Source of the DNA: a virus | DNA length: 64,000 nucleotides | Virus record (IMG/VR): IMGVR_UViG_3300008111_000027 | Location: 1-64,000 of that record | Reading direction: 5' to 3' (one strand) | Shown here: positions 12,832 through 24,700 of the stretch, one piece after another | Layout of the letters: every line of letters starts with the position of its first letter | How positions within the stretch are numbered: the stretch's first letter is position 1 | Notes under the pieces: generated by a model | Databases searched by the model: none | Told to the model about the DNA's origin: nothing | What the model saw: the letters and a program-made list of their open reading frames with translations, nothing else | Position numbers and translations under genes: made by a program

Positions 12832-15800
12832 TCATGGACAATCAAAAATGGAACTACTTAATTCCTCATTAGTTGGTTCTGTAGGACAATGGTTGGCATC
12901 GATATAATATTGACCGAGGTTGAATCCAATATTTGGATGTTTATCGTATTTGTGTTTCATCAGAATTTGGTCGCTGTTATTTCCATTGAAAACAACAACA
13001 AATTCATCAGTTAGTGGTGTATTGTCTAATTCAAAATTTAGATTGAAGTATAATCCTGTATCGCAATAATTTAAGTCGACATCAATTACTTCTATGGTTT
13101 TACCATATTTGTTTATTAAATAATCCCCATGGTTATATAATTCTTTCGGATGGTCACAACAAGGTTCAATAAAATCTGTTGGTTTTTTTTGTAATTCCTC
13201 TGGGAACCTATCGTCAAAAAAGTAAACACTATTTGTAGGTGTTCCAAAATTTTCAATGATTCTATTTGTATAAACTCTTAGTTGTGTTGTTGGTAAAACT
13301 TCAAAAACTTCATAAGTATTATTTTGGGTTAATCCTGTAATGATACTTTTCTTGATTGATGCTAAACATTCAATGTCTGTAATTTCAAGTTTTTGATAGT
13401 TGTACGTAAATGAATACCCTGATACAGGTCCATTCACAATTTGTTGGTGACTATATTCTGTACATTGTTTGTAAGATGCAGATAAAACATATTCCCCAAC
13501 ATTTAAATCACAAACACTTTTACCACTTATCGTACCACCACTAATATAACTTTCAATATTGTCATCTGTAGTTTGGTTGTCAATGGTTAATCCGCTATCA
13601 ACTACTAAAACTATAGAGTCACATTTTAAACCATAGTTAAAGTTTGATTTGTATTCAACTTTTGGTTGTATTGTGTAACCTGTGTAATTGTCACAATATG
13701 TTGCACCTGAAACAACTGAAATTGGGGATGATATTGTTCCTTGGTAACCAACAATACTAAATAATTCTACGTGACTTTTTCCTGATGGTGTTGGACATGG
13801 GTCATGTTCAATTTTGGGTTGTAGACCTTCAATTTTGAATTTTACTTCTTTATTTGCTGCATCTACAATATTAAAATCTATTACATCATTTTCTGAAAAA
13901 CCAGTTAATTTATATACACAATCACTAACTTTTTGAATGTAAACATCCGCATTTTCATTTGTTCCACTTACACAATTAGCATAAATGTTAAATGGCCATG
14001 TTGAACCTTGTTGGATACCTGTTTTGTATCCAATTACTTCAAAAAACACATCACTCACTAATGTACATCCACTGTTTGAGTCGCAATAAACGGTATTATC
14101 AGTATAAACTTTAACACTGATTCCATTTGTATTTTTTGTGATTTTGTAATCGGCATCAAATCGATAATCAAAATAGTCGACCACTGAACATTCGTTTGGA
14201 CCTAATTTTACGGATGAAAACTTAACTTTTTCAACACCATTTTCATCAGTGTATGTTGTGTATTTTATTAATGGTATTGTTTCTGAAAAATATGTTTGGC
14301 CTGTGGTTCCCGTGAAAGCAGAATAGGGTTCATACCCTGCACTATTTCTTGTAATAGTTACGTCATCAATCAATACAGATAACGCCGATAACCATAGTTC
14401 TTTAATTTTAGTAACATCAGGTTCAAGATAATCTTTATAATCACATATTAAGGAAAGATTTACCGTATCACCACTGGTGACCCCACTTGTACATCCTGTA
14501 AATGGTTGTGCATCAAATAATTTTGCACTGTTTGAAGTGTTACTTGTTCCACTAACAATCACATACATAGAGGATGTTAGACCCGTGTAGTCGGCCCCAC
14601 CATAAACTGTTCCATCAATTTCAATTACAGGATAGTAAGTAACACCTGTAAGGTTTATTAAACCTCTAAAATTATTTTCTTCACCTAAAATATTTTCTAA
14701 ATCTTCCTCAATTACATTTTCAAAATCAGGGTATAGTTCCTCAATAAATTCTAATGGTTGACAATCATATCTATATTGATATTTTGGTCTACCAAACACG
14801 TTATTTTCTATTAAATTACCGCCGGTCCATTGAGTGGTTGATGGTACTAATTGTTCAACTAATTGTGGCCAATAAGGTGATAATTTATTAACAAATTCAA
14901 TAACATTTATTTGATTATATGGTGTAAAACCTGTTGTTTGTGATATATAATCTCTATAGACATCTTCTAATTGAATATAATTTTTTTTGTAACGAATTTT
15001 GTTAGAATTTGTTACAAGTCCATGAATAAAGGTGTCTAAAAATTCAGCAAAAGTTTTACCTGTTTGGGGTAATAAAGTATTTGTACCAAAACTTATTAAT
15101 AATTCTCTACTTTGTCTAAAGATATCATAATCTATACCTCGTGATGGTGAGATATAAATTCCAATGTTTTTTCTATTTAAAATTAATAAATAATCATCCT
15201 CAATTGGTTTTCCGTCTTTATTATCGACCGCGGAAACCAATTCATAACCGGTATCTAAACCTGGTAATGTTCTATATAAATCAAAGTATTCTTCTCCGTA
15301 TGTGTAGTTTTTATTCTTTGTTTTAATTGTTTTGGTGTTACCCGTTAGTATTGAGTTACTACTGTCTAAAACGAGTGGAGTACGGTGTGATAATGTAATA
15401 TCGTACCATCCTGAACCTTTACCAAAGAATATGTTTTCAGTTTCGTTATATGCTCTTCTTGGTAGTCCAGTTTTTTCGTCTACAGGGTAACCCTCTCTGT
15501 CAAATGTTGTTGACGCTGAGTAGTAAACTTTAGAATATGTGAAACCTGTACTATCAAAGGTGGCGTAAGAATATCTTTTGTTACCTTGAATCGCATCGTA
15601 TATGTCTTGTTGTAAATTAAAACTAGATGGAATTGACGTTACTTTATAAATGTATTCATCAATCCTAATCAAAGGCTCGGGTGCCCCCAAAAATTTTAAA
15701 AAGAAATCAATAGAGGATTTTGTTCCTTTTGATTTATAAATGTGAGCAAGATTTATAAGTAATCTTCGATAAAACTCATACTCAGCTTCAATTAAATTCG

Positions 15801-17076
15801 TACCGGTTGATACTCCGTCATAATTTGATTGTAATCTTGAATATAAAACATCATTTAGACTATTTTCATCGAATAAATTTAATGTTGATAAACCTAAATT
15901 TTCTGCTAAGTTTTTTAAAAGTACATCAGGTAAATTATTAATTCCATCATAACTTACGTTTCTCATATAAGCTATGTTGTCTATGTATTTCTTTACACTA
16001 TCAAAGCTTTGACCATATAATTGAAATACACTTTCAGCTCTTTTATCTTCGGTGTCAAATTCAAATAACTGTGGTGCGGCTAAAAATCTAACCATTAGAT
16101 TAGATTTATACACATCTATCTCATCAGCAATATCTTTTAATTTACCAACATATAAATCGTAATCAAAACCGGTTATTTGTATGTTATAACCATCATTAGA
16201 TATTGGCCAAGTTATTACAACATCAACCAAAGATGTTTTTGAATTGTCTTGAACATCTCTCGGTACTTTAAATGATGAAGTATAAATTGGATTTGTTTCT
16301 CTATTTAAAAGTGATTCCTCTAAATCGTCTAACCCTTCGAAAAATTCTTCAACTAAACCATCGTTTGGTCTTATCAATAAATTTTCTGAATATGTTGAAC
16401 CAGTAAATGGTTGTCCATATACCTTTAAGTAAATTCTATTGTTTGTATTCGGTTCGCTGTATTCTAAAATTGGATATGGTGTGTTATTTGTAACAACAAC
16501 ATATTTTGTATAAGACGAATAAAAATTTCTTAATTCGTTTTCAGTTTCTGGTTTAACTACTGAATTAGGCTCAACAAAAACTAAATCAAAAGGATTGAAT
16601 ATTTTACTTCTTTCGATGTAAAAAGTTGTGGTATTGGTGCTATCGTTATATGTTATTCCACTAGCACTGTAATTAGAAACACCTATAGGACTGTCCGATA
16701 AGATTGAAATTCCACCCGGAAACTTGTTTATAATTCTAGTTAATGAAACTAAAATTCTACTTGTTAACGAACCAAATAAAGATTTATCGGCATATTTTTT
16801 GTTGCCCTTAAACCTTACTTCGTCAGTTCTCTTTTTTCTTGGTGTTGCTGATGTTGTTTGAATACCCTCAACCTCTTTTAACGTATCTAATGTTAAAAAT
16901 TGAGAGAATGGGTTACTCGTAAAATTTTTAGAATCTTTGTCAGGGATAGACTTATCAAGCGCAAATACGGTGTTGGTTAGTGCAGATGAACCATCAGTTA
17001 TCTGTCTACCAACTAAGAAATCATTAAATGTTTCCGCTCCGCTTGACGCTTGACTCGGTACTTTTCTCCTTGCCAT
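12832..17076 (-). CDS. Baseplate wedge/tail protein with gpI-like domain (gp7-type candidate), 1414 aa
   Basis: This is a large virion structural protein. Around residues 330-470 it has a pattern typical of phage tail protein I: a helical stretch (QLYGQSFDSVKKYIDNIAY), then a conserved segment ending in KSKGTKSSIDFFLKFLGAPEP-like sequence. In P2-type phages gpI forms the baseplate wedge, and T4 gp7 holds the comparable place, so a gp7-like wedge role is inferred. The C-terminal half is rich in Thr, Ser, Gly and Cys with many short beta-like segments, suggesting repeated Ig-type or adhesive domains. The ATG at 17076 overlaps the stop of the upstream gene as TAATG, implying translational coupling. 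The giant Thr/Pro gene follows 90 bp downstream. Confidence 0.6.
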   Translation of the reverse strand: MARRKVPSQASSGAETFNDFLVGRQITDGSSALTNTVFALDKSIPDKDSKNFTSNPFSQFLTLDTLKEVEGIQTTSATPRKKRTDEVRFKGNKKYADKSLFGSLTSRILVSLTRIINKFPGGISILSDSPIGVSNYSASGITYNDSTNTTTFYIERSKIFNPFDLVFVEPNSVVKPETENELRNFYSSYTKYVVVTNNTPYPILEYSEPNTNNRIYLKVYGQPFTGSTYSENLLIRPNDGLVEEFFEGLDDLEESLLNRETNPIYTSSFKVPRDVQDNSKTSLVDVVITWPISNDGYNIQITGFDYDLYVGKLKDIADEIDVYKSNLMVRFLAAPQLFEFDTEDKRAESVFQLYGQSFDSVKKYIDNIAYMRNVSYDGINNLPDVLLKNLAENLGLSTLNLFDENSLNDVLYSRLQSNYDGVSTGTNLIEAEYEFYRRLLINLAHIYKSKGTKSSIDFFLKFLGAPEPLIRIDEYIYKVTSIPSSFNLQQDIYDAIQGNKRYSYATFDSTGFTYSKVYYSASTTFDREGYPVDEKTGLPRRAYNETENIFFGKGSGWYDITLSHRTPLVLDSSNSILTGNTKTIKTKNKNYTYGEEYFDLYRTLPGLDTGYELVSAVDNKDGKPIEDDYLLILNRKNIGIYISPSRGIDYDIFRQSRELLISFGTNTLLPQTGKTFAEFLDTFIHGLVTNSNKIRYKKNYIQLEDVYRDYISQTTGFTPYNQINVIEFVNKLSPYWPQLVEQLVPSTTQWTGGNLIENNVFGRPKYQYRYDCQPLEFIEELYPDFENVIEEDLENILGEENNFRGLINLTGVTYYPVIEIDGTVYGGADYTGLTSSMYVIVSGTSNTSNSAKLFDAQPFTGCTSGVTSGDTVNLSLICDYKDYLEPDVTKIKELWLSALSVLIDDVTITRNSAGYEPYSAFTGTTGQTYFSETIPLIKYTTYTDENGVEKVKFSSVKLGPNECSVVDYFDYRFDADYKITKNTNGISVKVYTDNTVYCDSNSGCTLVSDVFFEVIGYKTGIQQGSTWPFNIYANCVSGTNENADVYIQKVSDCVYKLTGFSENDVIDFNIVDAANKEVKFKIEGLQPKIEHDPCPTPSGKSHVELFSIVGYQGTISSPISVVSGATYCDNYTGYTIQPKVEYKSNFNYGLKCDSIVLVVDSGLTIDNQTTDDNIESYISGGTISGKSVCDLNVGEYVLSASYKQCTEYSHQQIVNGPVSGYSFTYNYQKLEITDIECLASIKKSIITGLTQNNTYEVFEVLPTTQLRVYTNRIIENFGTPTNSVYFFDDRFPEELQKKPTDFIEPCCDHPKELYNHGDYLINKYGKTIEVIDVDLNYCDTGLYFNLNFELDNTPLTDEFVVVFNGNNSDQILMKHKYDKHPNIGFNLGQYYIDANHCPTEPTNEELSSSIFDCP

Positions 17077-17993
17077 TATTCTGTTATAGTATCAAAGTTT
17101 AAGGTTTCGTCTACGTCATTTCTTTCTTCACGAATCTCATATAATGTTTCATTAAATTCGTCTTTAACTTCGTAAAGATTGTATTGTCTATAGATGTTAT
17201 TATTATTGTCATAGATGGTATAGATACCTTGTGAAACCGCTTTACTTTGATTACCATAAAGAGCATGTGCCAATGTTGAAGCATCATGTTCAACCATTTC
17301 TACCTCAATTGTGGTGGGATTTAAATATGTGTTTGTTAATATGATTTTTTGTGATGGTACACCAATAAATGGAACCGTATTTGGTTTATTTGTTGGTGCT
17401 GAAGATGGTGTTACTGTTAAAAACATCAAATTGGTTGCCTGTTCACTATACTGATATCTGATAGCTTTTTGTGATGTACTTGTTAAATTTGAAACAATTG
17501 GTGTACAGTAGAACGAAGATGTTACGATTCTATAAAAATTTGGAATTTTTTTATTGTCAGATGAATTAATGTACTCAATTCTATATCCAACAAGTCCTTG
17601 TGGTGTAAATTTATTTCTATCATCAGCAGGAACATTGGATAAGTCAATGACCAATCCTCTAACTGAAGGTAGAGACGCTAAAATTCCACAATCAGTAATT
17701 GAAGTTCTTATTTGTTTTGGTCTTATATGGAGTGTGTATACACCTAAATCCGCAAAATCGGATGCGGTTAATTTTAAGTTGTACAATCCACCTAAGATTT
17801 CAACATTAGGTGCTGAAGTATCATCCGTGGTGTTCGAATTATGATAAACAGGGGTTAATACTTCAGCTGAACTTAATTTCTTAAGAGTAACAGTCGAAGT
17901 GCTATTTCTATCCGCAACGTAATGAAAATAAATTTCAACGTCTTCGGGTGACACATCTGATGGTCTAATTATACCGTAACTACCTACTGCCAT
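17076..17993 (-). CDS. Virion structural protein, 305 aa, unknown
   Basis: I do not recognise the family. The protein begins MAVGSYGIIRPSDVSPEDVEI and is rich in beta-prone residues, with no signal peptide, membrane helix or enzyme motif that I can see. The last ~60 residues are charged and look helical (NETLYEIREERNDVDETLNF). It starts 10 nt downstream of a late-promoter-like ATATTTATT, and its stop overlaps the start of the 1414-aa gpI-like gene, so the two are probably co-expressed. The position among tail genes suggests a baseplate or fibre-attachment component; this is inference from context only. Confidence 0.55.
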   Translation of the reverse strand: MAVGSYGIIRPSDVSPEDVEIYFHYVADRNSTSTVTLKKLSSAEVLTPVYHNSNTTDDTSAPNVEILGGLYNLKLTASDFADLGVYTLHIRPKQIRTSITDCGILASLPSVRGLVIDLSNVPADDRNKFTPQGLVGYRIEYINSSDNKKIPNFYRIVTSSFYCTPIVSNLTSTSQKAIRYQYSEQATNLMFLTVTPSSAPTNKPNTVPFIGVPSQKIILTNTYLNPTTIEVEMVEHDASTLAHALYGNQSKAVSQGIYTIYDNNNNIYRQYNLYEVKDEFNETLYEIREERNDVDETLNFDTITE

Positions 17994-18003
17994 GTTTTTT
18001 TAT

Positions 18004-18012
18004 AATAAATAT
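18004..18012 (-). promoter_or_regulatory. Late-promoter-like motif before the 305-aa gene
   Basis: Minus strand ATATTTATT, 10 nt upstream of the ATG at 17993. Confidence 0.5.
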
Positions 18013-18017
18013 GAAAA

Positions 18018-19184
18018 TTATTGTTTTCTAATATTAAAATATCCGTTTCCATAAATTGATAATTCACCTGTGTTGTCAATTTCAGATAATCGTAATGTTT
18101 TTTCCATTACACCTTGTTTTCCTCTTTCAACAAAAATGTCAGAATAGATTACTGGTTCATCAATAAATCCTAAGAAATGTTCATTTCTTGTAATAACCTT
18201 ATTGATGACTTCTTCTTTTGTAAATCCTGATGTTGTACCAGTAATTGTAGTGATTCCATCCTCAAAATCTTGATAATACAAATTATCAATTGTGTATGCA
18301 CTGTAAGCCACACCATTTGTTACTCCTGTAGTTACACCTGAGTATGTATTTGAACCGTATAATTTTAATTCGCTAATTTTACTTTTACCAATTGCAGCAT
18401 ATGTAAATGTGGTATAACCTGTGTTGGTTCCATTATAGTCTAAATCGTTTAGATAATTTTGACTTTGACCCGATATGTTGGTGTATGGTATTGTGAACCC
18501 GGAGAATGTCCCTAATGGGTTAGAGACAGTGGTATTTGAAGGTACTTGTACTTTCTTTTTAGTTTCAAACTGACTCCATGGTGTGTTGATTGAAATTGAT
18601 ATGGTTGTTTCGCCGGTGGATGAATATGTTTTTGTTGCGGTAATTCCAGTTGTTGATAGAATACTTGTAGTCCCGTCTCCCCAACTGACAGTAAAATCGA
18701 TAAAATGTATTTCAGAAACTTTACTCGTGTCCACCGTATTGTAAACCTGAACTGTGTTACCGGTCTGAGTATAAGAAAAGTTACAAATTTGTTCAACTTG
18801 TTCAAGTTCCCCATCAAAACCAACCATTACACCCATTTCGTCAACGTGTGTTTCTAAAAATATCGGTAACATGTGTTCACCATACGCCTCCCCTTTTGTA
18901 ATATTGTTCCAACCATATAGTTCTAAAGTTAAATCACAACCAGCGTCTCCGTAAGAGTTGGTTGGTATGGTGGTTCCCGTCCACATGTAGTATCCATTAC
19001 TAACAGTACCACCAGTGACGTTATACACTATAAAACCATCTAAAGGGTCAAGATATTGAGACTCCGACCACGATATTAAACTACCCAAACTATTGTACCA
19101 ATATGGACCATCGTTTGAATACAATTTAACATTAGGAATATTTTTCCTAAGTATTTCGTATTTTGTTGGTGATTTAATATCCAT
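18018..19184 (-). CDS. Virion structural protein with PKD-like domain, 388 aa
   Basis: The family is unknown to me. Residues ~165-210 contain FTVSWGDGTTS followed by a short Thr-rich strand and TKTYSSTGETTISISI. That is the usual signature of a PKD/Ig-like beta-sandwich (WGDGT, then a tyrosine-containing strand). The remainder is Gly/Thr/Tyr-rich beta sequence typical of tail fibres and decoration proteins. It lies in a tight minus-strand run of structural genes: the upstream gene's stop overlaps this ATG, and the next gene begins 25 bp downstream behind its own promoter motif. Adhesion or structural support at the distal tail is likely but not proven. Confidence 0.55.
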   Translation of the reverse strand: MDIKSPTKYEILRKNIPNVKLYSNDGPYWYNSLGSLISWSESQYLDPLDGFIVYNVTGGTVSNGYYMWTGTTIPTNSYGDAGCDLTLELYGWNNITKGEAYGEHMLPIFLETHVDEMGVMVGFDGELEQVEQICNFSYTQTGNTVQVYNTVDTSKVSEIHFIDFTVSWGDGTTSILSTTGITATKTYSSTGETTISISINTPWSQFETKKKVQVPSNTTVSNPLGTFSGFTIPYTNISGQSQNYLNDLDYNGTNTGYTTFTYAAIGKSKISELKLYGSNTYSGVTTGVTNGVAYSAYTIDNLYYQDFEDGITTITGTTSGFTKEEVINKVITRNEHFLGFIDEPVIYSDIFVERGKQGVMEKTLRLSEIDNTGELSIYGNGYFNIRKQ

Positions 19185-20017
19185 TATTGTTTTCTTTCAT
19201 AAAAATTTATTGGTGCGGTTACTATTCCTTTTCTTGTACCTAATGAACCATTATACGCATAAACTATGTATGAATAATTTGTTCTATCTATAATTACTTT
19301 ATAGTAGACATCTTCTTCTTCAGCATACGGTGTTGTTGCATTTACATTTTTTGATTTATTTACAAAATCAATAACACTTCCGTCTTTTGCATTATAGTAC
19401 TTGGCGGTCATATAAAATGTATTTCCCGTAATATTTGTTTCATCAAATGGTGAATCATCCGCAAACCAAAAAAAGTACATATTTTCCGTATTTCTGTAGT
19501 TTGAACCAGTGAAAACAGGGACATAAACAAAATCGTTTAGAGGTAACGTAGCTCCCGACGGTGTGCCTGTATAATATATTCTTTCACCAAGAGGGAGTGA
19601 TAAATTCTTTGCAAAAACCAATCTTCTATTCGTTTGATTTGGTGATGCGTCATTATTAGTTTTGTAAAACTCTAATCTGAAAAAACTTTCTGTTGACTGT
19701 TTTAACATTTTAGAATTTTCTTCCATTGTTATTCCAACGTCTTCATAATTTTGTGAGTAATTACCAAAACTATTCAAAAAATAAAAATTATACCATATGT
19801 CCGTTTGGTTAAAAGTATTATCAGTTACCGGTGAAACTTGGTCATATGCGGTATGTATGTATCTTACAGTTTCATAATTTTCAGTTGGGTTGATGATTTC
19901 ATATAAAATCTCTTGCTCCATCTGCTCAGCATTATCAGTCCAACCCAAATCTGTTTTAAACATTTGGTTTGATGGAATTATAATTGTTTGGTCATTATTT
20001 TTAGCAAGAATTTTCAT
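19184..20017 (-). CDS. Virion structural protein, 277 aa, unknown
   Basis: No family recognised. The sequence begins MKILAKNNDQTIIIPSNQMF and is rich in Asn, Tyr and Thr, with a predicted all-beta character and no membrane or catalytic motif. The opening echoes the neighbouring 586-aa protein (KRIILPSKKFFGSINEDQTI), as if both had a similar N-terminal attachment segment. It overlaps the next gene at TAATG and sits one base from the upstream gene, so it belongs to one operon of tail components. Function is inferred from context only. Confidence 0.55.
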   Translation of the reverse strand: MKILAKNNDQTIIIPSNQMFKTDLGWTDNAEQMEQEILYEIINPTENYETVRYIHTAYDQVSPVTDNTFNQTDIWYNFYFLNSFGNYSQNYEDVGITMEENSKMLKQSTESFFRLEFYKTNNDASPNQTNRRLVFAKNLSLPLGERIYYTGTPSGATLPLNDFVYVPVFTGSNYRNTENMYFFWFADDSPFDETNITGNTFYMTAKYYNAKDGSVIDFVNKSKNVNATTPYAEEEDVYYKVIIDRTNYSYIVYAYNGSLGTRKGIVTAPINFYERKQ

Positions 20018-20018
20018 A

Positions 20019-21779
20019 TTAACATTTAAACTTGTTTACGTTCTTAACTTTATCTTGTTTATTCCTGTAGATATTTTCGTTTCGTAAATAAAAATCAATA
20101 TCACTTTTTACATAATGTATATTATTAATAAAAGGAAAGTTGGTACCGAAACCATCAGGGTCAATAAATCCATGGTCGTATAAATCTCTCCATTTCCATA
20201 ACGCCTCGTCTTCAAAATATTTTGAATTCTGTGGTAATCCGTATACTTGATTTGTTGTTGAAGTTTCAATATATGGTGACAATTGTCTTAGTTTTACTCT
20301 ATGGTGTGGTTGATAATAAAGACCATACATGTTTGTCATTGAACCACCTGAAAAGGTTACAGTTGTACCCGTTTGTCCATAATCAAAAACAAATAAAGGA
20401 TTAGAGAATCTGTGATATGATTCACTTATAATTCTTTCTTTTAATTCTGAACGATTGTATTCAACAAAGGCACCATGTAAAACTGTACCAACAGGTAAAT
20501 CTACACCTGTTGTAAAATTATAGGTTGTTGCACTAATCGTTCTCGAGAAACCACTTGTTAATATGGACGTTTCAGTAGTTCCTGTACCATTAAAATGTTC
20601 GTCAACCCATGTATCATGAAAATTGAATTTCCAACCAACTTTAGGTGGGTATTCAAAATAACCGTTTCTATTGGCCAAAATGGTACTTACATAAACTTCA
20701 GTTGGTAAATAACCTAAATTATTAGTTAATCCCGTAAGAACAAATGGTTCTTTGAAATCATAAATTAATGATTCCATCATATTCCTTTCAACCAAAACAT
20801 CAGAAACACCAGCACTATTTTCTAAAAGTAATTTTCTTTCGTTTTCCCAAATAGATGACTCAAATCCAATTTTGTCTAATATATAATCTTCCCTTTCTGT
20901 TAGTGTTTTGTGTTTGTGAACGTAATAATTAGATGTGGAACCTGTTATGTCATTTCTGTCAAGACATCGTTTACCAAAAACAACTGTTGAAAGTGTTGAA
21001 CCAGAGGGTAATTCGGATTTAGATATTTCTAAAACATATTTTTCAGAATTATATATTGAGTCACCAACACTTATAATTGTGAATGTTTTACCCGTGACAT
21101 TTACCGCGTTATTAAAACTACCTCCGCTTAGTGTAATAAATTCACCCGATAACATTCCGTGTTCTACAGGACTTGTTAACTTGTATGTGTTACCATTGCT
21201 TTCAACCCTAAAAGGTATTCCATCGCCTGATGTAAAACTAAAATAAGTTCCACCACTTAATGAATATTTCATCGGATAAGCACTGTCTTGACCATAAACA
21301 TATGAAAGGTATATGTTCCAATTGTGATATGGTGCTTGTATGGACGATATTGAGGTGTGTTCAGTTTCTCCTGAATAAGCAAAAATGGGACTGTACGTTG
21401 TTAATGATGAAATAGTTTGTATAGTGTTTATTTGTCTTACCACATCTTTTCTTAAAAAAGCAAATTCTTGGTAGGGTATGAAACCTGTAAAATCATTATT
21501 ACCACCGTCACCAACCAAATACAGTCTTTTTAATAATGGATTATATTCAGATGAACCACTATAAAGATTTCTAAAAACCATTTTTAGTTTACCATGAATT
21601 TTATAGCTATTACTTTCGTTCCTTTCTTTATTAAAGAGCTCCGCGTTACTTAGAATAATTGTTCTGTCACCTTCTCTTAAAAGATTCTCAGTTTCCTCTA
21701 ACCCAACACGAATTGTTTGGTCTTCATTGATTGAACCAAAAAATTTTTTAGATGGTAATATAATCCTTTTTTTATCCAT
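20019..21779 (-). CDS. Virion structural protein, 586 aa, unknown
   Basis: No family recognised. The protein begins MDKKRIILPSKKFFGSINED and is dominated by Tyr, Gly, Ser and Thr with beta-strand periodicity. A segment near the C-terminus (ALWKWRDLYDHGFIDPDGFG) looks like a conserved structural motif. Its ATG overlaps the stop of the upstream 1374-aa gene, so it is probably translated by coupling. It sits downstream of gp25 and gp6 in transcription order, where T4 carries wedge genes 7 and 8, but I see no direct similarity to gp8. Confidence 0.55.
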   Translation of the reverse strand: MDKKRIILPSKKFFGSINEDQTIRVGLEETENLLREGDRTIILSNAELFNKERNESNSYKIHGKLKMVFRNLYSGSSEYNPLLKRLYLVGDGGNNDFTGFIPYQEFAFLRKDVVRQINTIQTISSLTTYSPIFAYSGETEHTSISSIQAPYHNWNIYLSYVYGQDSAYPMKYSLSGGTYFSFTSGDGIPFRVESNGNTYKLTSPVEHGMLSGEFITLSGGSFNNAVNVTGKTFTIISVGDSIYNSEKYVLEISKSELPSGSTLSTVVFGKRCLDRNDITGSTSNYYVHKHKTLTEREDYILDKIGFESSIWENERKLLLENSAGVSDVLVERNMMESLIYDFKEPFVLTGLTNNLGYLPTEVYVSTILANRNGYFEYPPKVGWKFNFHDTWVDEHFNGTGTTETSILTSGFSRTISATTYNFTTGVDLPVGTVLHGAFVEYNRSELKERIISESYHRFSNPLFVFDYGQTGTTVTFSGGSMTNMYGLYYQPHHRVKLRQLSPYIETSTTNQVYGLPQNSKYFEDEALWKWRDLYDHGFIDPDGFGTNFPFINNIHYVKSDIDFYLRNENIYRNKQDKVKNVNKFKC

Positions 21780-24700
21780 TATTCTTGAGATGGGAACGCA
21801 CCTTTTGGTCCAAATAATTTTATAAATTTATCAACCGCAGTTGCGCCTGGTCTTAATCCAAAATAAAATAAGAATGGTGTTGATAATATTTGTTTATTAC
21901 CAGTATAATTTACTTGTGTTGGTTTTAATATAAAATCAACATCATTATTCCACGGTTTTGAAGCCCATCCCCCCACCTCTCCAACTCTAATCCACAAAGT
22001 ACCAGCATCCGGTGATAAAGTGGTTCCTGATGTTATATGTAAAACAGTAAACCCTTCCTCTTGATTGTTGTAGTTTAGATGCACGTCGTTTGTATCTTCA
22101 ACATCAAACGAACCATCGTTAACATCAGCACCTGCGATTGTGAATGTATCTCCCGAATATGTTTTTGTCATCGGAAATAAAACATAATTATATGTTGAAT
22201 CACCCGTAAACGCATAATTATACGTCATTCCTTGTAATCTCTGAGAAACAACAGTGGCATAATCCCAAGATTGTCCATATCCTTCACCAAAACCTTGTCC
22301 GTCCTTATCCCAATAAAAAAATGGAACAATTTGTGACGATTCTGTTAACCTACCTGGTTCATTTAGACAAACTCTAACCCTATAACCGTCATCGTCTAAA
22401 ACAAAATTTATCGGCATTGGTCCATTCGTTGTTCCGGATTGTGATTTAAATAATTGAACATAATCATCAGGGTCAAGAATTACAGGACTGTATTGACCAT
22501 AATATCTATTTTGTAAATCAAATTCCTCAATACCGGCTTCATTGTTAATTGATATTAATTGTAAAACGTCACCATTTAATATTTCTTTATTAGTGTTAAA
22601 CGGGTAGTATGAAGTGTATCCATTATTAGAGAAAAAATCTTTATAATTATAATTGGCGTTTGTGTCAAGTCTGTAATTAATGTAAAGACCCAACATTTCT
22701 TTAAAATTTTGATACGATGTTGAACCTATACTTCTAACAATAGAGCAATTTGGGTCTAATGTTGGGTCTACACAAATTTCTTTAATAAATTCATCTCTTG
22801 GACCTAAATCCATTATTGTTGTTGGGTGTCTTAGGGTACTGAATTCAGAACCTGATGCCGTTTTTTGGAAAATCGAGCCGTTCCATTTTGTGGACCTGTA
22901 ATAAAATTTTTTTACTGCGTCATTTGATGTTTTTTCTGAAACTTTATAATATAGTAAATTTTGACAGTAATTGGTCCCTCTGACGTTCAAATCTAAAGTT
23001 TCTTCATTGTCCCATCTCACTCTAGCTTTGAAAGGGAACATATAAAGAGAACCCGCTAACCAGTTGTCAAAAAAGGAATAATTAGCAATACCTTCGCAGA
23101 AAACTTTATTTACCAATTTTCTTCTTGCATATTCTCTGATTAATTTAAATTGTACATCTCTATTGTCTGTATGAGCCGCGGGAATTACTGTGTAAACACC
23201 AAATCTAAATTCAGAAAAACCACTTCTCGTGTCACATTTTATCGAACAAGGGTTTTTGGACAAGTCATTAGCTGCTGCTTGTCCAACTACCATTAAGTTT
23301 AAATTATTACAATTTGTACCAGGGTTTGCCGTTGTTCCACTATAATCGGCAGTAGTACCGCTTGCACAGTAACTTATTTTTACAATACCACTATCGTCAT
23401 ATATTGTATTTTGAGATAAACACCCTTCGGGTAAAGATGTGGAATCAAACGAGCTTGTTGTTGAACCGGTTATCGGGTAATTTGAATCGTATATTTCGTA
23501 AGTGAATCCCGACCAAACATAATCTTTTGGGATTGTTGGGTCGTTCCATTGTAACCACGAATTTGCGGACGCTAAATCTCTACCTAAAACACCTGTTGTT
23601 GAACCACAAGTATAGTTTCTGTAAAGAAAAGTATAACTATTTCCTGTTGTTAATCCACTTAATGCTGTAATATCGGCCGTTTGTGCACCTGAATGAGCTA
23701 GATAAGAAGTAACCCTTATGTAATAATTTCTATTAGGATTTACTATTATATTGTTTATAATTGTTGATAATGATTGTCCATACGTGTAACCCGTATAATA
23801 ATAAGATGTTAAACCACTTGAGGGTGATTCACTTAAAAAATATTCTCTTTCAGTTGGGTCATAGTCACATATAAAAATATCTGTCACCGTGGAATCACAG
23901 GTTCCTGTTACCACGGGTACACCATCTCCACCAGCGTAGGACATAGAACCATCTCTAGCGCAAACACCTGTAACTGATGACCCACTAAATGGTATTGATT
24001 GGGATTGAATTGAGTTATTAGTACAATCTCTCCAAGTATAGGTGGTTGTGCCAGTAGTTGGTGGTGGTAAAGTGTATGTTGTACAATTAACCAAAAAAGT
24101 AAGTTTGTCTCGAACCGCGGTACCACTAGCGACTTTTTGATATATGTTAGAAGGGTCGGTGTCAGTCGACGAATCTTCCGTAAAAACTTGAATTTCATCA
24201 CAAGATTCACATTCGGGATATATTGTTAAACTTAATCTTACTGTTCCCAATGCTTGTAATGGTTCAATAATTGATTCATCCCACCCGTCAAAAGGTGCCC
24301 AATAAAAAGTCCATCCTAAAATATTCCAAGGACCAATTCTAACTTTTTCATAAATTAATTGAAATGGAGCAATGATAATTTGAACAGCACCAACAAAGGC
24401 GGTATATATGACTCTTTCGAACGCATTAATAATAATCGCCAAAAGAATTGCAAAACTAAACTTTCTCCACGCATAATTTATTGGTGGGGTGACAACACTT
24501 GATTCGCAATCTTCTTCCGCTTTTGGTGCAATATCTTTTATACCTAAAAAGTTGTCTTTACCACCTTTAAAATGCCCACCCATGTAAGATGTTACAGTGT
24601 AGACTTTGTTATATGTAAATCTATAGAAATAATCCTCAGGATAATAACTTCCATAAGTCTGATTGAATATTACTGATGAACTTGTGGCTGAAGTTGGGTA